Shown: one piece after another, positions 1 through 6,023 of the stretch
How the letters are laid out: each line of letters starts with the position of its first letter
How positions within the stretch are numbered: position 1 is the first letter of the stretch
Source: Thermoanaerobaculia bacterium
GTDB taxonomy: Bacteria > Bacteroidota > Bacteroidia > Chitinophagales > Saprospiraceae
NCBI GenBank assembly: GCA_023151335.1
Contig: JAKLJF010000135.1
Coordinates: forward strand, 1 to 9,782
Direction: 5' to 3'
DNA: 9,782 nucleotides
The notes under the pieces: generated by a model
Told to the model about the DNA's origin: nothing
The model's database searches: none
The model's input: the letters and a program-made list of their open reading frames with translations, nothing else
Program-made: the position numbers and the translations under genes

Positions 1-154
1 CATGACACTTGAACAAATGGAAGTGCAAATGATCCGGCGGGCAATGGATTTTCACAAGGGTAAAATTGCCCGCGTGGCAAAATCCCTGGGCCTTACCCGG
101 AGCGCCTTGTACCGGCGGCTGGAAAAATTCGGAATTCCGTACGAAGAGACATAG
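1..154 (+). CDS. NtrC-family sigma-54 response regulator, C-terminal fragment (5' end outside window)
   Basis: This is the last 50 codons of a gene that begins left of the window; the first complete codon is at position 2 and the TAG stop is 152-154. The visible protein has a Fis-type helix-turn-helix: a leading helix around LEQMEVQMIRRAM, then KGKIARVAKSLGLTRSALYRRLEKFGI, which matches the usual pattern 'gn.s.aA..LGisR.tLyrkl.k.gi' at the end of NtrC-like activators. The receiver and AAA+ domains that would prove sigma-54 activation are not in the window, so the family call rests on the DNA-binding tail and on the histidine kinase that follows 66 bp downstream. It would bind enhancer-like sites and activate RNA polymerase carrying sigma-54. 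A different Fis-tailed protein is possible but less likely beside a kinase. Confidence 0.85.
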   Translation, partial: MTLEQMEVQMIRRAMDFHKGKIARVAKSLGLTRSALYRRLEKFGIPYEET

Positions 155-188
155 TCTCTATATTTTGTGCGGTCAAATATTGTAAATG

Positions 189-206
189 GAAATTACCGGT
201 AATTTC
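189..206. promoter_or_regulatory. 18-bp perfect palindrome between regulator and kinase genes
   Basis: GAAATTACCGGTAATTTC reads identically on both strands, with its centre between 197 and 198. It lies in the 66-bp gap between the regulator stop and the kinase start, ending 14 bp before the kinase ATG. A symmetric site of this kind suits a dimeric DNA-binding protein, and the neighbouring regulator is an obvious candidate for autoregulation; that link is inference. As RNA it could form only a 7-bp AU-rich stem with a CCGG loop, so a DNA operator seems more likely than a terminator. Confidence 0.5.
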
Positions 207-220
207 TATTCCCCTTTTAC

Positions 221-1504
221 ATGAAATTAAGCGCTAAATTCATACTCTTTATCGCGGTCATTCATGTGGTGACGTTTTACGTTTTCCGGGAAAATAAAAT
301 CCTGTTTCTGGTTTCCGAGTTTTTCATCCTGCTCTCGCTGGCCGTCAGCTGGTCGTTGTACCAGGAACTGATCCGGCCGCTGCAATTGCTGGTGCGCGGC
401 ACAGATGCGATCAAAGACCGGGATTTCAACGTCAAATTCGTGAAAACGGGCAAGTATGAGATGGACAAACTCATCGAGGTGTACAATGAAATGATCGACC
501 AGTTGCGCACCGAACGCACCACCCAGCAGGAACAGCATTATTTTTTACAAAAACTGGTGCAAACCGCGCCTACAGGTATTGTAATGCTCGATTATGACGG
601 CCATATCGACAGCGTCAATCCACGGGCGCTGGAATGGACGGGATACGCGCGGGAATGGTCGGATTTACGGGGCAAAAACCCTGCAGATTTGTCGCATCCC
701 GTGTTTCAAACGATAGCCTGGCTGAAAACCGGCGAATCCAAAACCATTACGCTGCCCAATGCCAAAACCTTCAAGATACAGAAAAGCCAGTTTGTCGACC
801 GGGGTTTCCCGCGCGGTTTTGTGATGATAGAGGAACTGACCGCCGAAATCCTGGAAGCCGAGAAACGTTCCTACGGGAAAGTGATCCGGATGATGGCGCA
901 TGAAGTGAATAATTCCATCGGCGCCGTGAACTCCATCCTGGATACTACCCTGCAATTGCATACCGGCGCGCCCGAGATCCGGGAAGCCCTGGCTGTTGCC
1001 ATCGAGCGCAATGAGCACCTGAACCAGTTCATGCGAAACTTTGCCGACGTAATCCGCCTGCCCGAGCCTCGCCCGGAACGTTTCGACCTGCATGAATTAC
1101 TGAAAAAAGTCGTTCAATTGATGGAATTCAAAGCGCGGGAACGGGAAGTAACTTTTGAATGGGAACTTACGGAAAAGCCGCTTTTTGTCCGGGCCGACGC
1201 CGGGCAGTTGGAACAGGTGCTCATTAACGTGATCAAAAATGCCCTGGAAGCGATAGGCAAACAAGGTGTCATCCGCTTTCACACCACGCACCGCCCTTTC
1301 CGACTGACCATCACTGACACCGGGAAGGGCATTCCCAAAGAAGCGGCGGACAAACTGTTCACACCGTTCTTCAGCGACAAGGCCGGGGGGCAGGGCATCG
1401 GACTGACCCTGACGCGGGAGATACTGACGGCACATGGCTTTCCTTTTTCCCTTAAAACAGGACCCGATGGGCTGACGCGGTTTGAGATCACTTTCGCTGG
1501 CTGA
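221..1504 (+). CDS. Membrane sensor histidine kinase (NtrB/NtrY-like), HAMP-PAS-HisKA-HATPase
   Basis: A 427-residue sensor kinase of the inner membrane, expected to autophosphorylate on His227 and pass the phosphate to the NtrC-like regulator encoded just upstream. Two hydrophobic segments (about 5-22 and 27-47) are joined by only a few polar residues (RENK). A HAMP-like linker follows (about 48-100), then a PAS-like domain (about 105-205). The H-box is RMMAHEVNNSIGAV at 223-236. The ATPase domain shows the N-box with Asn336 and Asn340, the G1 box DTGKGIP at 366-372, the F-box TPFF at 381-384 and the G2 box GQGIGL at 390-395. All catalytic motifs look intact, so an active enzyme is expected. 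The ATG at 221 puts the first membrane helix at the very N-terminus; no Shine-Dalgarno sequence is visible, as is usual in Bacteroidota. The signal sensed cannot be read from the sequence. Confidence 0.95.
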   Translation: MKLSAKFILFIAVIHVVTFYVFRENKILFLVSEFFILLSLAVSWSLYQELIRPLQLLVRGTDAIKDRDFNVKFVKTGKYEMDKLIEVYNEMIDQLRTERTTQQEQHYFLQKLVQTAPTGIVMLDYDGHIDSVNPRALEWTGYAREWSDLRGKNPADLSHPVFQTIAWLKTGESKTITLPNAKTFKIQKSQFVDRGFPRGFVMIEELTAEILEAEKRSYGKVIRMMAHEVNNSIGAVNSILDTTLQLHTGAPEIREALAVAIERNEHLNQFMRNFADVIRLPEPRPERFDLHELLKKVVQLMEFKAREREVTFEWELTEKPLFVRADAGQLEQVLINVIKNALEAIGKQGVIRFHTTHRPFRLTITDTGKGIPKEAADKLFTPFFSDKAGGQGIGLTLTREILTAHGFPFSLKTGPDGLTRFEITFAG

Positions 1505-1623
1505 CGCGCATTTAATTTCCTGTGATCGTCCCCTTGCTTACCTAAATTTCAGACCGGCCGACAGCAACTAAGCAAACCATTTGTTAAAATAAAATTCCAC
1601 CGAACGTAATTCGAAATTGTTGC

Positions 1624-1631
1624 TACATTCG
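1624..1631 (+). promoter_or_regulatory. Putative Bacteroidota -7 promoter element (TACATTCG) for the adhesin gene
   Basis: TACATTCG differs at one base from the Bacteroidota -7 consensus TAnnTTTG and lies in the context TTGCTACATTCGCAGC. A clear -33 TTTG box at the usual 19-21 bp spacing is not present; the nearest TTTG, at 1580-1583, is 40 bp away. The same TACnTTCG form recurs before two other genes in this window, which strengthens the call. Confidence 0.35.
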
Positions 1632-1634
1632 CAG

Positions 1635-1683
1635 CACCATTTTGGTGGTTGCCCCTTCAGCCTTCATCCGGCCTGCAACAGGC
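1635..1683 (+). other. Two short leader hairpins upstream of the adhesin gene
   Basis: Two perfect 5-bp stems with three-base loops lie in the presumed 5' leader: CACCA-TTT-TGGTG at 1635-1647 and GCCTG-CAA-CAGGC at 1671-1683. The first begins only a few bases after the -7-like box, so it would sit at the extreme 5' end of the transcript. It could act as a 5' stabilising hairpin or, at DNA level, as a small operator. Each is short enough to occur by chance; the clustering is the main argument. Confidence 0.3.
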
Positions 1684-1795
1684 ATTTAATCCCCAGAAAT
1701 TTCCCGTCCTTCCCGTAGTACTCTCCTGACAGGTTCCGTTTTTGGCAGCCCGGCCTTTCCTTCCCCGCCTTGCCGTGCGCATAATCCTGCCGCCG

Positions 1796-1814
1796 TCGTT
1801 CGGTTTTCCGACGA
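1796..1814 (+). other. Leader stem-loop 35 nt before the adhesin start
   Basis: TCG-T-TCGG-TTTT-CCGA-CGA forms a 7-bp stem with one bulged T and a TTTT loop, ending 35 bases before the ATG at 1850. It is followed by an AT-rich stretch but no clean T-run, so it is not a good intrinsic terminator. It may shape the translation start region of the mRNA; that role is inference. Confidence 0.35.
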
Positions 1815-1849
1815 ATTAATATCCTTTTACCCAAAACTAACATTGTGCC

Positions 1850-4800
1850 ATGCGCCAACGGATTACCCATTTTCAAACACTGCTTTTATGCCTCTTCTGT
1901 AGCCCCGTCCTTGCTCAAAACCTTTCCTTGCCGGTCCGGATCAGCGAAACGCCGCACCGGGAGCCACTGCAGGTACGAACAGGTCAAACCCGTATTCAGT
2001 TATGTGGCCTGACACCGGGCAATACCTATCAGGTAATCGCTGTAGGGGCCTATCCGGAGCAGGAGGCCAGTTTTAGCCTTACCTTGGCTTCAAACGAACA
2101 GGAATTTGCCGCGAAAAATTTGTCAAGGTCCGATCGTCCCGAACTCCGCCGGTTCAAAGCCGGCGCTTCCTGCGTCGATTTAATCCTTCAAACGAAATCC
2201 GGAGACCAACTCTCTGAAGTGCCTGTGTCGCTTTCCATCGGTTGCCTCGATTGCCCGGAAAGCGGCGACTGGCGCAAACGGATCGTACAAAATTTGCCGG
2301 ACGACGTATTGTCGCCTAATTTAAAAGTAACGCAGGGCGACGCCGCTTCCGACCTGGTCACTAATGTGCTCATTGGCGGCAATTGTTTTGACGTCGCCAA
2401 TATCACGTCAAAAGGATTTGCGAATTCAAGGGGTACTTTTTCAGACGGACAGAATACGATCAATATTTCCAACGGCATCATATTGTGTACCGCTCCGACC
2501 AATATTCTGCCTGGCCCGAACAATCTGGGCAATACCAACGGCGGTTTTGGCAATGATTCTGCCAATGATCCGAACCTGCTCAGTCTCACCTCGGGCAATC
2601 AATATGATGTTTCGGTCATCGAGTTCGATTTCAGGCCCACTTCCAATATGGTGCAGTTCGATTTTGTGTTCGGATCGGAGGAGTACTGCGAGTTTGTCAA
2701 CTCTCAATACAACGACGTATTTGGCTTTTTCATCAGCGGACCGGGCATCACGGGCGTAAAAAATCTGGCCCTGATCCCGAATACCAACACGCCGGTGGCG
2801 GTGAACAACGTGAATCATGTGCTCAACAAAAACTATTACGTCAATAATAACAAAAACTACCCTTGTGACAATCAACCGGTCTTCAATCTGACCGATATTC
2901 AGCTCGACGGCTTTACCAAGGTGCTGACGGCAACGGCCAACCTGGTACCTTGTCAAACTTATCATATCAAACTGGCCATAGCCGATATTGCCGACGCGAA
3001 CTACACCTCGGCCGTATTCCTGCGCGCCAACTCTTTTGATGCCGGCGGAGAAGTGAAAGCCAGTCCGGTGTACCCCTCCGCACAACCCTATACTGTAGAA
3101 GGCTGCAACAATGGTTTCATCCGGTTTTACAGGGGGTCGGGCGATATCAATCAACCCCTGACGGTGAATTACACTTTGGCGGGAAACAGTACGGCAATCC
3201 CCGGCGTCGATTATACGCCTTTGCCGGCATCTATCGTTATTCCGGCAGGGCAAACGGAGTTGCTGGTGCCGGTAAACGTGATCAGCGACCAACTGACCGA
3301 AGGCAGCGAATCTTTTACGCTGCTGCTCGATAACGCGTGCAGCTGCCTCCAACAGGATGTTACGTTCGTTATCCGCGATGCGGTTCCGCTCAGCGTCGAT
3401 ATGGACGATAAAAAAGTGTGCACCGGCAGTGCGACGCTTGCGCCGGTAGTGTTGAACGGTGGGTTACCTCCCCTGAGTTATTTGTGGAGCAATGGTCAAA
3501 CTTCGTCAAGTCTGACGGTAAATGATTTTGGCGTTCAGCAATTCACGGTTACAGTCACCGATGCCTGCGGTTTTACCGGCACGGCTGCTGCCACTACTAC
3601 CGTGGATCAAACGCCGACTGCTATTCTAAACGGCGGCAATATTCAGTTTTGTGAAGGCGGTTCAATCGATCTGCCGGTAAACTTTACCGGTCAGGGGCCC
3701 TGGATTGTGGGTTACAGTGTAAACGGCATCGCACAGACACAGACCTTTACCACCAATCCGGGCCTGATCAATGCCGGCGCCACGGGCGATTATACGCTCA
3801 CCACAGTCGTGTCGCAGGGCGGATGTCCGGGGTTGGCGGGAGGAACCGCTACCGTACAGGTCATCTCGGTTGGGCTGAACCTCACGGCCCAGGAACCACC
3901 ATGCCACGGTGGCAAGGGATCGCTTCAGGCAGTAGTGGACGGCAATTTCCCGCCCTATACTTTTACCTGGAGTAACGGAGGTGGCGGCGCCAGTCAAAAC
4001 AATCTTTTGCCGGGGAACTACACCGTGACGGTTTCCACCAGCCAGGGGTGCACGGCCTCGGCTACCGCGCAATTGACGGAACCTCCGGTGTTGTTTGCCT
4101 CATCGAGCTCTTCCAACGATATTGACTGTTATCAACCACAGGCCAATGTCAGCCTTAGCGTGTCGGGCGGAACGCCTGGATATCAATACCTATGGAGCAA
4201 CGGCAGCCAACAGGCCAATCCGGTTGTTACCAGTGGCGGCACTTTTACAGTCACGGTGACCGATGCCAGGCAATGCACCGCACTGGCTTGGGTAAGTATC
4301 GGACAAAATACCACCCCGCCAACTGTTGTGGCTGATGCCAGGGATGAAATTACATGTAGTACGCCGGAAGTCAGTCTAAACAGTATCGGCTCCTCAACCG
4401 GTGGAAATTTCAAATATTCCTGGAGTACTCCTGACGGACATATTCTCAGCGGTACGGAAGAATCATCGCCCCTGGTAAATGCCCCCGGCACTTACGTTTT
4501 ACTGATCACCAATACGACAAACGGTTGCACGGCAACTGCCCAGGCGCTGGTGAAAGAAAATACTAATTACCCCACTGCGCTCCAGTTGGTAGTGAAAGAG
4601 CCTGGTTGCAACAACAAACCCGGCTCTATCCAGATCGTCGGAGTGGAGGGCGGCGAAGGGCCTTTTGTTTTTTCCATCGACGGCGGTGTTACTTTCCTGA
4701 GCAATAATGCTTTTTCCAGTCTGGGCGCCGGCCAGTACACCTTGCGCGTCCAGGATGTTAACGGCTGCGAATACGAAGAAAAAGTTGAATTGATCGCACC

Positions 4801-5356
4801 GTTTGAACCGGATGTGGAAATTGCGCCGGAAGTATCGCTGGCTTATGGTGAATCTTCGGTGTTGAAGGCTTTGCTGAATTTGCCGCTTTCCGAAGTAGAT
4901 ACTATCATCTGGGGCCCTCAGTACGGGCTTACGCCTGGCTCCCGCCCCGATGAGGTGTTGATCCGGCCGTTCAAAACGACGCGGTATACTGTACAGGTCA
5001 TTTCCAGTAACGGCTGTGAAGACCGTGCCGAGGTGCTGGTTCGGGTGGGCGATCCGGATATTTACGTGCCCAACGTGTTTAACCCCTCTGCGGGGGATGG
5101 CCTGAACGATATGTTTCGCTTTTATGCCCGGGATCAGGTTATCAATGCCGTTAAACACCTTCAGATTTTTGACCGCTGGGGTACCCAGGTCTTTGCCCGG
5201 GATAATTTCCTGCCCAACGACGACCGCGGCGGTGGCTGGGATGGCCGGTATCGCGGAAAACTGCTCCAGCCCGGCGTCTTTACCTGGTGGGCCGAAGTGG
5301 AGCTGGCCAGCGGAGAGGTGTTGACGATGAAAGGCGATGTGACCCTCCTGGATTAA
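1850..5356 (+). CDS. T9SS-exported adhesin-like protein: choice-of-anchor L, Calx-beta, SprB-like modules, type B sorting domain
   Basis: A 1168-residue surface or secreted protein. Residues 1-22 are a Sec signal peptide (hydrophobic core LLLCLFCSPVLA, likely cut before Gln23). Residues about 165-395 match a choice-of-anchor L domain, with the hallmark FDFVFGSEEYCEF (270-282) and NDVFGFFISGPG (288-299). Residues about 405-510 look like a Calx-beta domain (YTLAGNSTAIPGVDYTPLP; EGSESFTLLLDN). From about 520 to 983 come six Ig/PKD- or SprB-like modules, each with one Cys near its start and one near its end; three carry WSNG (546-549, 707-710, 782-785). Another beta-rich segment (about 985-1066) precedes the C-terminal domain at 1071-1168 (PNVFNPSAGDGLNDMF, IFDRWGTQVF, GGWDGRYRGK, final GDVTLLD), the T9SS type B 'gliding motility-associated' sorting signal. 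It is probably transcribed alone: long leader before it, strong terminator after it. No PorP/SprF homologue adjoins it. Its ligand cannot be read from the sequence. Confidence 0.93.
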   Translation: MRQRITHFQTLLLCLFCSPVLAQNLSLPVRISETPHREPLQVRTGQTRIQLCGLTPGNTYQVIAVGAYPEQEASFSLTLASNEQEFAAKNLSRSDRPELRRFKAGASCVDLILQTKSGDQLSEVPVSLSIGCLDCPESGDWRKRIVQNLPDDVLSPNLKVTQGDAASDLVTNVLIGGNCFDVANITSKGFANSRGTFSDGQNTINISNGIILCTAPTNILPGPNNLGNTNGGFGNDSANDPNLLSLTSGNQYDVSVIEFDFRPTSNMVQFDFVFGSEEYCEFVNSQYNDVFGFFISGPGITGVKNLALIPNTNTPVAVNNVNHVLNKNYYVNNNKNYPCDNQPVFNLTDIQLDGFTKVLTATANLVPCQTYHIKLAIADIADANYTSAVFLRANSFDAGGEVKASPVYPSAQPYTVEGCNNGFIRFYRGSGDINQPLTVNYTLAGNSTAIPGVDYTPLPASIVIPAGQTELLVPVNVISDQLTEGSESFTLLLDNACSCLQQDVTFVIRDAVPLSVDMDDKKVCTGSATLAPVVLNGGLPPLSYLWSNGQTSSSLTVNDFGVQQFTVTVTDACGFTGTAAATTTVDQTPTAILNGGNIQFCEGGSIDLPVNFTGQGPWIVGYSVNGIAQTQTFTTNPGLINAGATGDYTLTTVVSQGGCPGLAGGTATVQVISVGLNLTAQEPPCHGGKGSLQAVVDGNFPPYTFTWSNGGGGASQNNLLPGNYTVTVSTSQGCTASATAQLTEPPVLFASSSSSNDIDCYQPQANVSLSVSGGTPGYQYLWSNGSQQANPVVTSGGTFTVTVTDARQCTALAWVSIGQNTTPPTVVADARDEITCSTPEVSLNSIGSSTGGNFKYSWSTPDGHILSGTEESSPLVNAPGTYVLLITNTTNGCTATAQALVKENTNYPTALQLVVKEPGCNNKPGSIQIVGVEGGEGPFVFSIDGGVTFLSNNAFSSLGAGQYTLRVQDVNGCEYEEKVELIAPFEPDVEIAPEVSLAYGESSVLKALLNLPLSEVDTIIWGPQYGLTPGSRPDEVLIRPFKTTRYTVQVISSNGCEDRAEVLVRVGDPDIYVPNVFNPSAGDGLNDMFRFYARDQVINAVKHLQIFDRWGTQVFARDNFLPNDDRGGGWDGRYRGKLLQPGVFTWWAEVELASGEVLTMKGDVTLLD

Positions 5357-5359
5357 GCA

Positions 5360-5414
5360 GGCATTAAAATGAGTCATTCACGCTAAAAAATCCGGGATGA
5401 CACATATTAATGCC
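5360..5414 (+). terminator. Strong intrinsic-type terminator of the adhesin gene
   Basis: Bases 5360-5379 pair with 5395-5414: of 20 positions, 17 are Watson-Crick pairs, one is G-U and two are A-A mismatches, closing a 15-base loop. The stem starts 3 bp after the adhesin stop. It is followed within six bases by a T-rich tract (5421-5439, with runs of four, five and four T). This is the clearest terminator structure in the window. The T-rich tract also contains the -33 box of the next gene's promoter. Confidence 0.75.
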
Positions 5415-5428
5415 GCTGCCTTTTGCTT

Positions 5429-5459
5429 TTTGCCTTTTCCAAAATTCGCCCTACTTTCG
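5429..5459 (+). promoter_or_regulatory. Bacteroidota-type promoter (TTTG-N19-TACTTTCG)
   Basis: A -33 box TTTG at 5429-5432 and a -7 box TACTTTCG at 5452-5459 (one mismatch to TAnnTTTG) are separated by exactly 19 bp, the spacing expected for the primary sigma factor of Bacteroidota. Transcription would start near 5463-5466, which fixes the start codon of the next gene downstream of that point. It is the best complete promoter in the window. Confidence 0.6.
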
Positions 5460-5493
5460 TCCCGAACAAATGCTCCCTAAACAGAAAACGACT

Positions 5494-6009
5494 ATGTGGA
5501 CCATGCTGGAAGGTTTTCAACATTTGACCGGCGCCGAAATAGAAGCTTTGGTGCAGGCGCCGGTACTCATTACGATCCTGGTAGGCGGCGCCGATGGCGA
5601 ACTGGATCGTCAGGAATTGGTCTGGACGGAAAAGATGTTGCGTACCCGCACCTATTCCAAACCGAATTTAATAAATGAATATTACCGGGTTGTGGCAGAA
5701 GGTTTTCCGCAAAAAATTGATAAATTATTAGCCGGATTACCCGTGGAAACGGAAGCGCGCAATCTGCAAATCGCGGAAAAACTTGGCGCGCTCAACCCGG
5801 TACTGGCCAAACTGGAGATTCACCTGGCAGCCAGTTTGTATAAAAGCTTTGTTTCGCTGGCGCAGGAAACCGCCAAAGCTTCGGGAGGCTTTTTGCGTAT
5901 CGGAGCGGTCAGTGCCGCCGAACATCAATGGGTGAAATTGCCCATGCTCACGCCGATATTGTTGCCGCCGGGCGAAGCAGAGGAACCGGAGGAAGAAGTG
6001 GAAGAATAA
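5494..6009 (+). CDS. Small acidic cytoplasmic protein of unknown function (possibly TerB-like fold)
   Basis: A 171-residue protein with no signal peptide or membrane segment. I do not recognise the family with confidence. The segment ITILVGGADGELDRQELVW (26-44) resembles the acidic ADGxxDxxE turn of TerB-like helical proteins, but nothing else confirms this. The remainder looks helical (EYYRVVAEGFPQKIDKLLAGLP; LAKLEIHLAASLYKSFVSLAQETAKAS), and the last dozen residues are almost all Glu/Pro (EAEEPEEEVEE). The frame stays open upstream to an ATG at 5410, but that codon lies inside the terminator stem and upstream of the promoter, so it should not be on the mRNA. The ATG at 5470 would leave a leader of only about five bases; 5494 leaves about 30 and is preferred, with 5470 the alternative. 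The gene is probably a single-gene unit, and its 3' end faces folP across 14 bp. Confidence 0.8.
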   Translation: MWTMLEGFQHLTGAEIEALVQAPVLITILVGGADGELDRQELVWTEKMLRTRTYSKPNLINEYYRVVAEGFPQKIDKLLAGLPVETEARNLQIAEKLGALNPVLAKLEIHLAASLYKSFVSLAQETAKASGGFLRIGAVSAAEHQWVKLPMLTPILLPPGEAEEPEEEVEE

Positions 6010-6023
6010 AACACAGAACGCAG

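Larger units (their letters stand above)
1505..1849. other. Non-coding stretch with promoter-like box and structured leader of the adhesin gene
   Basis: These 345 bases hold no convincing gene. The left part (about 1565-1625) is AT-rich and ends in the promoter-like box at 1624-1631. The right part (about 1632-1849) is strongly pyrimidine-rich on the plus strand and contains three small perfect or near-perfect hairpins. If the box at 1624 is the real promoter, the adhesin mRNA has a leader of roughly 210 nucleotides, long for this phylum. I see no obvious terminator for the kinase gene directly after 1504 and no known riboswitch pattern. Confidence 0.55.

Noticed and set aside
155..220. Promoter for the kinase (TATATTTTG near 159-167)
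   Set aside because: The spacing within the box is one base too long for TAnnTTTG and no -33 box is present; co-transcription with the regulator is simpler.
1505..1849. Sigma-54 promoter (TGGCAC-N5-TTGC) for the adhesin, given the NtrC-like regulator nearby
   Set aside because: No matching -24/-12 pair was found here by eye or in the other intergenic regions.
2441..3352. A 303-codon open frame on the minus strand inside the adhesin gene
   Set aside because: It is opposite a gene with clear domain matches, has a His/Arg/Ile-rich composition without recognisable motifs, and has no promoter-like signal. It is a by-product of the coding strand's codon use.
4499..5377. A 292-codon minus-strand frame across the T9SS sorting domain region
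   Set aside because: Same reasoning: it lies antisense to a well-supported domain, its start falls within the terminator stem, and it has no family resemblance.
5494..6009. Calling the small protein a tellurite-resistance TerB protein
   Set aside because: Only one short acidic turn resembles TerB and no other ter genes are nearby, so a functional name would be unsupported.
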